Under the pieces are notes generated by a model. The model was not told the origin of the DNA. It ran no database searches and worked only from the letters and a program-made list of their open reading frames with translations. Positions 35,342-47,337 of a stretch of 64,000 bases of DNA are shown in pieces; within the stretch, counting starts at the first letter, position 1, and the number at the start of each line of letters is the position of its first letter. A program made the translations under genes and the position numbers. Source of the DNA: Blasia pusilla (Eukaryota > Marchantiophyta > Marchantiopsida > Blasiales); NCBI GenBank assembly GCA_050084515.1, contig CM114273.1, positions 44,454,001-44,518,000 on the forward strand, read 5' to 3'.

Positions 35342-36362
35342 AAATGTTACTTGCAGCAATTTTTTATCAGTTCGACCGGTGGTGGCTATCACATGAATTT
35401 TCATCGCCACATGGGCAAAAGGCCAAATGGAGGCGGAGTTCACTTCGAAAATTCAGTAATAACAAAAGGGTATTATAGGTTTTGGGAGATTCTCCATTCC
35501 GAGCGATTTTAAGTCTCATCGTGAATTAGGTATTCTGCCCACCTAAGCCGACATGGCTGACGATATTGAATGCCTAGGCACATTGAAATGGTAAAATAAA
35601 AGACGAGAAGTGAATAGGGGTAGTACGGATGATGACTGCAGCGACAGTACCTGTCATGTTTGCCTGAGGAGTCTTATTCATCGCTAGGAGGACTTTTGCT
35701 TAATGTTGGCAACCATTGGGCGGTGGGACGATGAGAATCCGAAGAATATAACAAATCGGAGCTGCCCGCTCCGAGGGCACAGTCTGGCCGTTACAGCTAA
35801 GACTTGAAAACTTTTGACGTACCTCCAGTTGGTCGCTTTAATTGGTGACTGGTGCACGAGTACTATCTATTCAAATTACCACTCGGCTGTTCTGCCCGGC
35901 CTATTTCCGTCACAATCATCCTCTCTCAACCACTTATGTTTGTGCAATTGTGATGTAGTAGATGTCAACTTCCCGCAACAACATTAATGTCGGTACGGGG
36001 TTTTGAAGAAGTCGGAGTTCAAGGTCTTATTTATTTGCTTTTCAGTAAAAGGCATACCGATTCTTTTTTTGTTGTTTTTCGATCGCGCCTTTTATTCTTT
36101 CAGCGTTTTTTTCTATGTTTCTCCCGGGCTCTATTTGAAAGTTACGAGTTCCGGCGTCCTCTGCTTCAGGTCTGTTTGAAGGCTTCTGACTGATTTATGC
36201 AAGAGTTGTTTTCCCTGTTGGACTCCAGTAACACATCCCTCTCGACCTCAACTTCCATACATCGTGGTTCTGCTCCACAGTGGAAGGTAGGAATTCAAAG
36301 AGAATTTGTTATCCATGACGAGACTGGAGAGGAGAAGTTCGACGGAACCTCGGAAGCGATCA
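35342..36362. other. 5' flank of the class III peroxidase; no other gene
   Basis: The sequence changes from AT-rich to mixed composition. T-rich stretches around 36060-36120 may be part of the promoter or 5' UTR. I do not see a certain TATA box or another coding region. Confidence 0.4.
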
Positions 36363-38860
36363 ATGTCCTTTTCAACCCTGCTATTGATTGTGCTCAGTGT
36401 GAAGATGGTCAGAGCTCAACTACTGGTGGACTTTTACGCCACTTCTTGTCCGCGAGCCGAGACTATCATCACCGCTGCTGTGCAACAGGCATCGGTGTCG
36501 GATCCATTCACGCCTGCCAAACTGCTCCGGCTTTTCTTTCACGATTGCTTTGTGAACGTAATATGGTTTTCGTACCTCCCTCGCCAAAGTCGAATTTCTG
36601 TTAGCTCTTTTTGCTAGGATTTCCCAAGTCTCCTACACAAAAGATTGCGATTAACTATCTCACGATTGTTTCCGAAGAGCCAAAATTTCAAAAATCTTCC
36701 GGTACCCTGGTTTCATCGCCGCATAATGTGTGTGCTTCGGGAAAATTACGCTGGATAGAGAATTTCTGACTTCCCTTCACGTTTTCTAGTCACAATCCAA
36801 GTTTTATGCGCGTTTTTTCTTCCCCTATCTCCCGATCTTCGGCTTGCTTCGTTGATTGTCTCATTTGTTGGTTTTCGAAATCACTGTCGGTAGCGCAATG
36901 ACATATTTTTCTCCACGCTCCGGAGTGGCCTGTTTTACTTCAGTTCTGTCAAAAAAGGGAAGACAGACGATCGATGTAGATATTGCACTTTAGAGGAACT
37001 CGACAAGTTAAAGCACTACGTATTCTACGCTTTCAAATGCAGCTTCTATCAGAGCATTAGGAAGGACCTCTCCGAACTCTTTCAGGTCCTCCCCTGAATG
37101 TGAGTGTTGGTTTTCACTAGTGTTCAAATACCAAATTTCCTACTTTAGAGTATAGTCACTGGGGTAGAACATCTGGAAAAGTTAGATTCTGAATACAACG
37201 CTGTCTTCTTATGCTATCATTTGTGTAGGTCAATCTGTCATATATATTTCCTACAAATATTTAATTTGAATACCGTTAGGCCCTGTAAAGCGTCAGTCTT
37301 CTTCACTGTCTGAATATCGTGGGTAATGAACTTCATTCATTCGACCTAAGCACCAGGCATGACGGGCGCTACCTACTTAATGAGTACAGTAGGTTTCCTG
37401 GGATCTGGTTTGTGTGATATGCATGGTGCAGCGAACAGAGCTTTTTGGTCGGAACGTCTCGATAAACACTTTCAAGGATGTTCTCATGACGATCGCAAGA
37501 AATGAGGCGGAATATTGTTATCCCTGGATCACTTTGTAAATAGCTTTTCGTAGTCTTGACTACGACAAGCTGTTTACGAAGAGATCCAGGGGTGCGTGAC
37601 ATAGCCAAAATGCTGAAACCTGTGGTCTTTTTGCAGGGATGTGATGGGTCCATTCTCATAGACCCAACTGCCACCAACAATGCGGAGAAGACAGATCCTG
37701 CTAACCAGTCACTCGAAGGATTCTCCGTAATTGATGCTGCCAAAACTACGCTGGAGACGGTGTGCGCTGGGACGGTCTCATGTGCTGATATCGTGGCGTT
37801 AGCTGCCCGCGATGCTGTTCTCCTGGTTAGTGCTCTGCATTTCATTGAGTTCTGATGCACGACAGGGCAGTATCATACCAGTCTCGATGCTTTTCACCTT
37901 GAAATCATGTCAAATGTTCAGATCTCCCTTTCCACTCCCCAACCCACTTGAATGTTGACGGAGTCTACCGGTAATTGTTCAAAATTTCAGACGGGAGGAC
38001 CATCGGTGCGAATGCCTACTGGACGACGTGATGGCCTTGTGTCATTGGCTTCTAATGTGCAAGCCAACATACCTAATAGTCCGAGTAATCTCGACACGTT
38101 GTTGGCATTCTTCACGGCGAAAGGTCTGAACGTGAATGACCTGGTCATCTTAGCCGGTGAGTGGGAAGTAATTTTGACGCACAGTTACTCAAGTTCGCGG
38201 TTGATTCTTTGAGCGGTTTCAAGAAACGAAGTTCAATTCAATTTCACACTGGCTAGCACATTTCTGCAGTGCTAGAGATGGTTTCCACACATGGAAATAT
38301 TCCAAGCTGATGTCATGTGCAACCAGTCATTTCATCCCTTTTACACTATGTGGCATACGCAGGGTTCGGTTTTTTAGGGGAGTTTATCCAGGTCAGATTC
38401 ATGGACGAGTTACTGAAATCTAACGTCAATTTTTATCGTCCGCCTAGGTGCACACACGATTGGGAAAGCTCATTGTAGTGCGTTCAGCGACCGCCTGACG
38501 TTTATTAATGGTACCGTCACAATTGACCCAACGCTCGATCCCACTTATGCCGCCACACTGTTGGCAAATTGCCCGCAGAATCCTCCGGCCCTCACAACAG
38601 TTCCTATCGATCCTGTCACCGAGAGTATTTTTGATGGCAACTACTACAAAAACTTGCAGGCCGGACGGGGTCTCATGACATCTGACCAGGTTCTTTTCAC
38701 CGATCCCAGAACCAAAGCTCTCGTGAATACTTTCGCTGCCAGTCAAGTTGTTTACTTTGAAAACTGGGGACCATCGTTCTTGGCGATGGGTAATCTGGAT
38801 GTGATCACAGCTCCGAGCGGTGAAATAAGGACAAATTGTAGAGCGTTTAACAGTGGATAG
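36363..38860 (+). CDS. PRX: Class III secretory peroxidase, four exons
   Basis: Exons 36363-36557, 37637-37825, 37991-38156 and 38448-38860 join in phase at GT/AG sites into ~319 residues. The start MSFSTLLLIVLSVKMVRA is a signal peptide; mature protein begins QLLVDFYATSCP. Exon 1 has the distal RLFFHDCFV (Arg, His). Exon 2 has GCDGSILID and VSCADIVALAARDAV. Exon 3 has TGGPSVRMPTGRRDG. Exon 4 has the proximal His in GAHTIG, then FDGNYYKNL, MTSDQVLFTD and TNCRAFNSG. All eight disulfide cysteines are present (SCP, DCF, GCD, VCAG, SCAD, HCS, NCP, NCR). The three introns sit at the classical positions of this family. Such enzymes act in the wall or vacuole in H2O2-dependent phenol oxidation. An in-frame ATG at 36306 would hide the signal peptide, so I prefer 36363. 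Confidence 0.95.
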
Positions 38861-40300
38861 TTTACTTCTATAGAACAATGCTTTTCAAGGCCTGGCAGGC
38901 GAAGGATGCCTGGAAGGTTCTCAAGGCCTAGTAGTCTATCACAACTCTAGTATGGATACTTTAGGAAAGGCTCGTGATTCCCGAGTTGCTTTTCTTCACT
39001 ATTAAGAGAGAAAAGTAAAACGTGGCAGCAAGAAAATATTGTTTACGGATAGAAACGTTACACAAAATGAAATTACAATACCCCGTGGTCATCTGTTCAT
39101 GGAGTAAAAATAAATGGAATCGCTGGATGTGTCTCTCACCCTCTAAAAGCTTGTAACTGTGACAGTAAGCACACTACTGATTTTTACAACATCTTGGTTT
39201 AGAGTAGCACCCAATCCCCTGGCGTGCACTGGAACTGATGATTCCGCGTGATGCGGAACTATGGGGCCTGATCCATCTACGGGCCACAATATAGTCGATC
39301 GATGTCCATGTGCGTCATTGTGAGCAGCGCAGGTTTCCATTGCCACTGCCGCGGGGCTCAGCATCGCGCGGATGAGGAATTTCTGAAAGTGCAGGTATTT
39401 GCCTTTGCTTCGCCAACCATCGAGTGGATGCATTTGCACATGAAATTTGGCGGGCTAGTGTTGTCCGTTTTGACTGTCCACTCAGTAAACACCGATGAGT
39501 TTAACTAAGCCTGGAAGGTATCCATGATAATAATGATAGATCCACTTATAATCCATCGCTCCTGTCCATCGTTTGGGGTCTAGATGATTGATGGGAGCCT
39601 GGTCAGGAGTCAGGACCAGGGTATGTGCTTATCTCTAACACTCGTAGTGTGGGATGAAATAATGACACATAGAAAGGCGGAAGGACGTAGCTCACGGGAT
39701 TACTATCAGGCAGAACTCCGCCTAATCCTGATAAACGTAGCTGGACCGAGTGCCGACATGATACTCTGATCCAACCAATAAATATTAAAAAAAATCCAAA
39801 AAAGTGCTGGACACATTAATATTAAATGAGGGTTTGAGAAGAAATTTATGTAAATAAATGCTATAAGAGAGGTGAACGAAATCCATCAAAGGCGCATACA
39901 CAACGAAGGAAGAAGAAGGGGTGCTACGTATGTATGTACAGTGAATAAATATGAAACGTTTATATTATAATGGGCGACCCCACATCCCTAATAAGACAAA
40001 ATAGCGACATGTATTATTTTGTTATGGGTTAATTTTTAAATGGTATGGCGGTTAGCGAATTTTTTTAGGCTCCAATCCAGTGTATTAATTGGCTTGGTGG
40101 CCGGGGAAGATCTTATCACAAAATTATTTTCCAGTGGAATGGACTACTTAGTGGGGTTATTATTCCGGGAAGAAGTGGGCGGTGTGTTAATAGTCACCAC
40201 CACTCCACTCCAATTTTCGTTACAGCCTAGTAAGAGGGAATTGGAGTGGAGGAGTGGGAGTTTAATTTTTTTGGGCTGCACTTGGAAATTCCTATAAGCA
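38861..40300. other. Peroxidase 3' flank and intergenic DNA; no gene
   Basis: Probable 3' UTR to about 39100, then sequence with short unrelated open frames on both strands. TTATATTATAATGGGCGAC at 39960 recalls the Helitron left end but lacks the TC start. Confidence 0.4.
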
Positions 40301-40309
40301 TGTAAAGCA

Positions 40310-40380
40310 CTGACTCGAACCTGGACACCTGCCTATCGTCATCTACAGGAGTCTTGCACCTTCACCACTGCACTATTTAG
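40310..40380 (-). mobile_element. Candidate tRNA-derived SINE head
   Basis: On the minus strand CAGTGGTGAAGG (40370-40359) resembles a Pol III A box and GGTTCGAGTC (40321-40312) is an exact B box (GWTCRANNC), 37 bases apart. This is the spacing of tRNA-derived SINEs. No cloverleaf tRNA can be drawn with confidence. The body and tail of the SINE are not defined. Confidence 0.4.
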
Positions 40381-40399
40381 AAGTCACATTTGGGCTTAA

Positions 40400-42066
40400 G
40401 CATTCTCAATTGAGCATTCAACATTCAGGATCAGGCTTCACAGTGAGCATTCATATACAAGAGTCATTGTAAATCACTTTTCTTTATTGGTGCAAATTAG
40501 ATGAAACATGTTGTGCTCACAAGCTACAAGTTTGAATTCAAACATGTCTAATGTTCATGTGTCATTTCATACATGTAGGTGAAATCTGCAAGCAAAACAT
40601 TGAGTGTTGCAAGATTTTCAAGCTCTACAGTTGCAAGTAAGACTACTAATTCAGTATGAAGACACAACAGTCACGGCCCATTATCGTCTTATCCTCAGAG
40701 TCTAATGGTGTAGCTCCAGAGACACCTCGGAAGTCTTATACCCCATGCTCATTTTCACCTAATGAGCACTACGGGAAATGTTTTCGAGGATTCTGTGAGA
40801 GTCCAATTCATGTTCATGCCACCACATCCACACCAAATCAAAATTTGGGGAAGTCCTCTGGCCCATTGCATTTTCCATGACTGCAAAGAAGGCAATTCAA
40901 ACAAAGATAACAGCCATGAGTACATTCCTACACCAATTCCCGCAAATGCGTCCATAGAATACTATGTGCCAAGAATTAGAGTTACTCCATGTCAAAATAG
41001 GTTGACCCACGTGTCGCCTTATCGACAAGCAACCAAACTATCGAGTGGTTTTCAACTGTACAGAGAACCAGTAGGCAAGAAGGTTAACATTGAACCAGAG
41101 AGGGGCAAGTCATGGATTCAAGTTTCATGGCTCGAGGCCAAATGGCCAGAAATGTCAAAGGCCATATACGAGAGAAGTTCTCGCTGTAAATCAGACCGCC
41201 GTAGACAAAAATAGTACTAGACTTTCAATTGCACCAAATTTTGTGTTAGAGAGGGAAGTGCATCGGGACGACGAGGAAGATACAAGGAGTACTACCACTT
41301 TATCAGGACCTCAGGAAAGCTTATGCTCTACAGGCCTTCCGGCATTTTAAATTATTCGATGACCAAGATCGTTTCATGCGTTTATATTACCAGTATGTAA
41401 TAAAATGAGTTCAATGAGTATCTACTACCTGTGAATTGAATGTGGGTCTAAACACTCTCAACAGCCCTAAGTAGCTCGAAAGAAACTACAATCCGGTGAG
41501 AGACAATCCGGTGAGAGACACAATCGACTTCTCAAATTGAGAGGATTAGCCGCAAAAGAGAACGAGAGGGCCAAAAGGATTGGTAGGCTCTTAGCCACCC
41601 CGAAAATTAGAACACGGAATGTCAAGAGAACATCCACCCGAAGCACTTCCACGTCTGAAAGATTCAAAGTAGAGGAGCCAACTCGAGCACAAAATCCACT
41701 TTGATCATTGTCAAGTCCGCTAGCTGCATAGACCGCAACGGAGCTTAACACAAGGCAAGACCTACAAATCCTCCAGCTACCCGAGTGCAATAAGAGAAGC
41801 GAGCATTGGTAGCTAGGGAGACCAAAATCTGCAATTCCACTTTGCTGTACAGGTGTAGAGACGCGTTTGTCCAAATGTTCAGCAACAGTGAGATGAAGTC
41901 CCTTGAAATTGAGGAACATCAAATTCAAGGGACTGACGCTCAATCCCAAAAAAAGCTGCGAATTCGCTCAATCGCCTATGTCACATCTGAGTAGCCGATA
42001 AGCCGAGATCTATCGTGGATAGGGCGTAGGAGCCAGCGGACTATCTTGAGTGTAACTTTGTCCCAC
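40400..42066 (+). other. Unassigned region with short coding-like frames
   Basis: A 150-residue open frame (40762-41214) includes AHCIFHDCKEGNSNKDNSHE and LYREPVGKKVNIEPERGKSW. Further on (about 41485-41700) a frame rich in Arg/Lys/Glu reads RHNRLLKLRGLAAKENERAK and KIRTRNVKRTSTRSTSTSER. I recognise no family. The position next to LTR sequence makes a decayed retroelement gag possible, but a host pseudogene cannot be excluded. Confidence 0.3.
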
Positions 42067-42117
42067 TATGTCGGATGAGGTTGAGGATAGGTCCATTGTG
42101 TCAGGAACGTTGTTTCT

Positions 42118-42566
42118 AATAACTTTCATGTTGATGTCTTTTACAGCCGGGTGACCTGTGCGCACAGGTTACCAAGGGGAGGGCTAGTTTTAGGGGAAGA
42201 GCCTTTTGGCTCTTCCCAACCCTATATAAGAGAGGAAGATGGCTTTCCTAAGCCATCTTTCTCATGTTGGGTTGTTGGAGCACCTCCCTTGTATGTGTGT
42301 GAGATAGGACTAGGGTGCTAGCGTCCAGATTCCTTAATAGCACAGGGTGGACGAGGCTCGATATGCCGATGTAGATTGAGGAGTGGAATTTTAGGCCGGG
42401 TGTGCCGTTTTTACTACTCTTTATTTTTGTTGTGTGATCTCCATGTATATGTATGCGTTGATTTTTGAACATGTGTGGATCGACCCGTGTGTGGGGAAGA
42501 TTGGTGTTGTGTGGTGTAGATGTGACTAGCGATGTATGTTGTGTAGCGATATGTATGCGCACGACA
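42118..42566 (+). repeat. LTR-like sequence related to the G1 terminal repeat
   Basis: The right end GATGTATGTTGTGTAGCGAT...GTATGCGCACGACA (to 42566) matches the G1 terminal repeat. CCCTATATAAGAG at about 42220 looks like an LTR TATA box. The left boundary is a guess. Confidence 0.45.
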
Positions 42567-42785
42567 CCTGTGAAAGGTGCGACACAATGCTGCTCCCCGG
42601 CCGCAATCACCCAAGGCAAATCGGATGTGGAAATTGGTTTCGGACGTTGAAGCTCAATCGTGAATCTGCACATTGAATCACAAACATGATCTCTCTAGCC
42701 GCAACACTCCAAATGCAGGGCCCTACTGCAGCCTACGAATTTGTTTCTGAGCCTGTAGCTACGACATTCTGCGGGATATGGGGAC

Positions 42786-44255
42786 GAAGTGGAAGAACAA
42801 GAAATCCCAAAGCCATATACTCAAGAGTCACACGAGAGACTCAAGATGTGAAGTAGAAGGTAATTGTCGCGACCCTCATGACCAAACGAGTGCCAAAGCG
42901 GAACATCGGATCATTAGCGGGCTCACGCTAAGATGGTTTGCGCATTGGAGTGATCTCGAAGAAGAGACAAGAGATGAGACACAAGCGAGGCTTCGCATTT
43001 CAGATGTTATGGTCGCGACTGAGAAACCTGGACCAAACGCGGATTAAGACTTGAAAAGAGTTGAGTCTAGGAAGTGGGTTGCCAAAGGAAGAATCCGAAT
43101 TTGGAACGCCACTAGCGTTTGAGAGTTTCTGACTGTATTTATGGCCATAACTTTTAGCACAAAGATGCGTTTGGATTAAAAATGGATGCGTTGGAAGCCT
43201 TATAGAAATCCGGTTCAAACACAGTAAAGATCTTTCAAACACATAAGCAGCAGCTGAGTAACAACCCAAAAACGACTGGAAGTAGAGTCGGGTTGAGGGC
43301 CACAATGAAGGGCCCGACCCTCCTTTTCCAAAAGGGGGGTTTATTGGAGAACCAAAAAAGTACAAGTAAGGGGGAAGGTCTCCGAGAGTGCTTGGAACTC
43401 GAACCCCACTTTGGGCGCCATGGGGCGGCTCAAGGGCATGGAACCGATCGAGAGTTTGGGGTTGGATTGGAAAACCTGAACCAAGTCTACGGAGGCGATT
43501 TTAGACATCCCTCTTGGATTTCACCCTGCGACTCAATCCCTTGGGTCTCGGTTTGGAACTTGCATGAGGTCCGTTGAACAGTTGGGATCGCTATGCGTGC
43601 AAGTGCCGTTTTAGGTTCCTGGACTAATCACAAAGTCTGTTCCAAGTCTTGAAGGACTTGCCATGTTTAAGAAACTAGGAATTAAGGAAGGTTGAGCTTG
43701 ATGAGACGCCGCGTTGAGAACTCGGTGGGTTGGAACGCTGGTTGGCCCAGACCCGACTAACGAGAGTGCATGTTTGGGTGCAGATCGGCGATGAGATTGT
43801 GTCCTAGTGAACGTACGCTTCCGCAACACTAAAGATTGACGTTCAAGGAGAGTAGGGGCGCGACAATGATGAACCCTTGAAGGTCCCTCTACTTTATATA
43901 CTCACAAAGGATCCACAAGAGTATGAAATAGGGCTAATCTTATCTTGTGCCACATCGCTTCCTCTTAAGGCTTAGCCGATCACATTTTGACACAAGTAGA
44001 TTACCTTTGATCTCTTCCAAAATATCCTCTTTTACTCCCTTCATATCTTCCAAACTACCCCACCAACTCTAGCCACCTACCAAGACTACTTTTGCATTTG
44101 TTTTATTAAAACACCAACCCCAATGGTTTACTTTTCTAATCCCATCTTTAATTTATTATCTCTTTTCCTAAAGTTGGACCCGCGCAAATGAGTCACCGTA
44201 AAGAGGTTTAAACATAGGAATTTCATTTTCCTAGGCTCCCAAGTCATGGGAATTT
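42786..44255 (-). repeat. F1 sequence, left half, inverted; interrupted by a G2 LTR
   Basis: The reverse complement of 43866-44255 matches 52427-52780 (TTTAAACCTCTTTA, AAGAGATAATAAA, GAGTATATAAAG), and that of 42786-42864 matches 52781-52860 (CATCTTGAGT, GCTTTGGGATT, CTCTTCCA). The G2 solo LTR at 42865-43865 separates the two pieces. The direct continuation of F1 is found at 45748, on the other strand. Confidence 0.8.
42865..43865 (+). mobile_element. Solo LTR of gypsy family G2 (1001 bp)
   Basis: It is bounded by TGTCGCGACCC and GGGGCGCGACA and is a full-length reverse complement of 17497-18499. The flanking pentamers are GTAAT and ATGAT, so the target duplication is decayed or lost. It is inserted in the F1 sequence at the point matching ~52781. 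Confidence 0.88.
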
Positions 44256-44284
44256 CATAAACCTTCTTCCAAGTCACCTCGTTT

Positions 44285-44535
44285 GCTCTTGACTTGATGT
44301 AAGAGGTCAAGGGCTACTTACCAAAAATAGAAACTTAACCATATACTCAAAACAATACTTCTCTAAAATAGCAAGTTCCTCAATATGGCTCCAAATAAGC
44401 CAAAACGAAGGGAAAACCTGCTCTCTCAAGTTTCCCGGTTCCTTTGCAAGTTATCCTCGACCTTGTCAGTCTGTCCTCTACTACTCGTGAAGGTGCTCTA
44501 CTAGATCTTACCAATCTATCATAAACGACGTGACA
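44285..44535 (-). repeat. G1 leader fragment
   Basis: It matches 10490-10735 on the same strand: GACTTGATGTAAGAGGTCAA, TCCTCAATATGGCTCCAAAT, GCTCTACTAGATCTTACC. It ends near GACGTGACA, just where the terminal repeat would begin. Confidence 0.75.
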
Positions 44536-44586
44536 ACATCATAACTTTGATTTTTACATGTAATAAAATATGCAAGAAAAATAAAA

Positions 44587-45060
44587 CTAAAAATGAAATT
44601 GAAAAATAGGCATTTTAAATTGCATTTTTATGTGCACCATTATAAGAAAGAAAAATGGTAATGAAAATTTCCATGTGCTGATTTTCAAAGCCATTTCCTC
44701 ACTTAAATAAACACACATGGTCTTCTCTTGAATTGCAATCATCGGATGGTCGTTATATGCAATTTTCATTGTTTGAGGATGAAGTACCTCCATATCATTT
44801 GGAATTCCATTCTCAAGAAAACTATTTGCTTTTAGTTGTCTCGAGGGTATGACATTAGAAGATTCATTTCAAAATTCATCTGCTCTCCTTTTCCTTTTAT
44901 ATTCACGGTTATATTCTCGGCTCTTCTCTTGTTGAAGAGAACCTTGTTCGAGTCGATTAAATGGTTTCTCCTTTGACCCATTGCACGTATGTTCTTGCGG
45001 ATGTCCTGTAAATCCTTAGGGTTTGAAAGAATTGGAAGACTGTCATATGCAAACAAAAGT
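44587..45060 (-). mobile_element. Helitron 5' coding fragment (pseudogene)
   Basis: On the minus strand SLPILSNPKDLQDIRKNIRA and QRRNHLIDSNKVLFNKRRAE match the start of the Helitron protein at 54800 (LPILSNPKDICNTRKV). ANSFLENGIPND follows like ENAFLNDINKG there. The fragment lies inside the inverted segment, so it was originally in plus orientation. Confidence 0.65.
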
Positions 45061-45747
45061 AAATGTCAAACAATATGTTTTTGATGGCTTCACCGTGATT
45101 TTTTTTTCCAAATTTATGGTGAAATGAAATGAGCATGCTTATAGAAGCAATGTACGTTAAAGATCCTTGGGTAGTCGAAGAAAATTTTCCTTCACAAAAG
45201 TGTATGTTCCTTTGGGATTCAATCCCTTGTTCTCCTTCTTCCTCTCAATGACACGAAGTTGTAGCTTTGTCAAATCGATATACAATTGGAATGTTGGTGA
45301 TGTCTTGAAGAGTTCTCAATCTTTCTGGTAGCCTTGATGATCCAAGAAAGTCACCCATCTGCACATGTATGGAAAGAAAAAAATTTAATGAAATGAAATG
45401 TAATTGCGAGTAATGCTTGCTGAAAGAACGAAATGAAATGAAATGAAATGAAATTTTTTGCCGTTAAAGGAATAAATGAAAAATTTGGAAATAAAGAAAA
45501 GAAAAAAGAAAAGTGATTTTTAGTATGATAAAGGACAAAGGAAAAGAAAAGGCTCCAAAATAGTAAAATTCTTTTTTTAAATACAATTAAGACTTTAATT
45601 TCTTCTAGGGCTAATCTAAGTCATTCAACTTGGGACTAGGAAAATTGACGGCTAACTATCACGGCTCATCTTGGCCTTTCATTTTCATTAGGTATAGGAA
45701 GATCGACGGCCACACCCAAGTTTCTGGTTTAGGGACTTGACAACTAG

Positions 45748-46501
45748 GTAGTGGATTACCCTTCTTAGGAGAGTGACTTGACATTGGTCTATTCTTTGGA
45801 GATTTCTAGACTGTCATATGTATGGAGATGAGAGACTTGTCACCTTAGATGAGTTTAGTCATACTAGAAATAGACGATGTTTTGGCTTGTTATTTTCCCA
45901 GTGAGAGTGGATTACTCCTCTTGGGAGAGCAACTCCGCCAAATCCCATTCTACATGAGAGTAGAGGATGTTTCTCAAGTATGGATAGGGGTGGAGCACGA
46001 GTTGTGCCGGATTTTCCTTTCCTTAACCCGTACCACGTCAAGATTATCTTTGTAGATAGGCACTGATTCACTCGCTATCAAGTTTATCCCTTTGGGGACG
46101 CGTTCACGAACCAAGTCATGCAATCTCCAACTCCGGTGATTCTATCTATAGTTACGTACGAAAGGACATGGGTTTGCACTTTGTATGTCCTTATACAGCT
46201 ATCCATGGACGTCAGTAGGTCTGCTCGAGTAGGGTTTAACACTAGTTGTGCTACTTTTCTTGTGTACAAACATAAAGTAGTTTACAAGGATTTCATAATA
46301 AGGAATTTTGGGATTCCGTGTTATGAAGAAGTGATCACCTCGACATTACCACTCGTGATTCCTCTCGTGAGAGAATGGAGAGTTTACATACTAATTTTGT
46401 ACTGAAAAAGGAGAAATTTTTATAGAGTTTGACTTGCATCAACCACGTCTATTGCAGTTAGAAGGTCTGCCCTTACTCGGAGAAAGGCTTTCGACACGAT
46501 A
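45748..46501 (+). repeat. F1 sequence, right half, direct
   Basis: It matches 52860-53604: GGAGATGAGAGACTTGTCAC, GTGGAGCACGAGTTGTGCC, TAGGGTTTAACACTAGTTGTG, GAAGAAGTGATCACCTCG. It ends TTCGACACGATA, followed by ACGTA as in the second copy. A conserved reading frame (GGARVVPDFP...LNPYHVK) is visible in both, with stops here. Confidence 0.85.
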
Positions 46502-46587
46502 ACGTAGCCACTATGGGTTTTGGGTGAGAGCAGTCACGATCGCTTACACCACCAGTGGAGCAACGTGGACTTTGAGATAGGTCGATT

Positions 46588-46788
46588 GTGGCACCACGAG
46601 CTCAGGGAGGATACCAGAAGCCCATACCACAAAGACCTACGCCTTCATATATGGCTCAACAGCAGCCGCCTACGATTACTTGTTGGTCATGTGGTGGAGC
46701 CCATCATCAACGTGATTGCACTGGTCAACATCATGGACGTGTGCCTCAACATGGAGGAGGAGATGGTGCTACATCAAGAGGTTATTAG
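46588..46788 (+). pseudogene. G1 copy B gag zinc knuckle
   Basis: MAPRAQGGYQKPIPQRPTPS is followed by CWSCGGAHHQRDC, a retroviral-type zinc knuckle with C-x2-C-x3-H-x4-C spacing. The frame ends soon after. It aligns with CWTCGGPH in copy A. Confidence 0.8.
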
Positions 46789-47337
46789 TGGGACGATTGT
46801 CAAAGGTATGGTCATATACGCGCCTGGTATTTTAGTTTACATCATGAGTTACGTCTAGACCGAGGTCTAGAGAGGGCACCACGGCGTGTAGCCGAATCGG
46901 GTGGGCCTAGAGGACGTGCACCATCTCTCTTGTTGGGGGACGAGGAGCTGAAGTTGCCCAACAGGGTAGTGGAGTTGCCCGTGGAGGAGGAAGAGTCCCA
47001 CCACTTAGACGCGTCGAGGGAGACGTCGAGCGTGAGGCTGGGATCGATGCTCAGATAAAACAACTAAATCATCATATTGCCGCTATGGCATTGAGATTAT
47101 GCGATGCCGGATACGTGGCATCGACATCATATGGAGCAGCCACAGATATGGAGGATCCAGGTTGGATGTGCGGGGTTGCCCAGATGGAGGCCACCGTAGT
47201 TGTGACGCATGGAAGAGCCGCAGAGTTTGATCCACAACGAGGGGAGTCCAAGAAACAGACCAGGCTTCCTCAATCTTTCATTTTGTCAGAGGCAATGAGG
47301 ACTCCATTGATGGGTCCTGATCAAAGTTCCCTGAGAG

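Noticed and set aside
41467-41949. A 160-residue minus-strand frame
   Set aside because: Low-complexity Leu/Ser composition complementary to the more plausible basic plus-strand frame; no family match.
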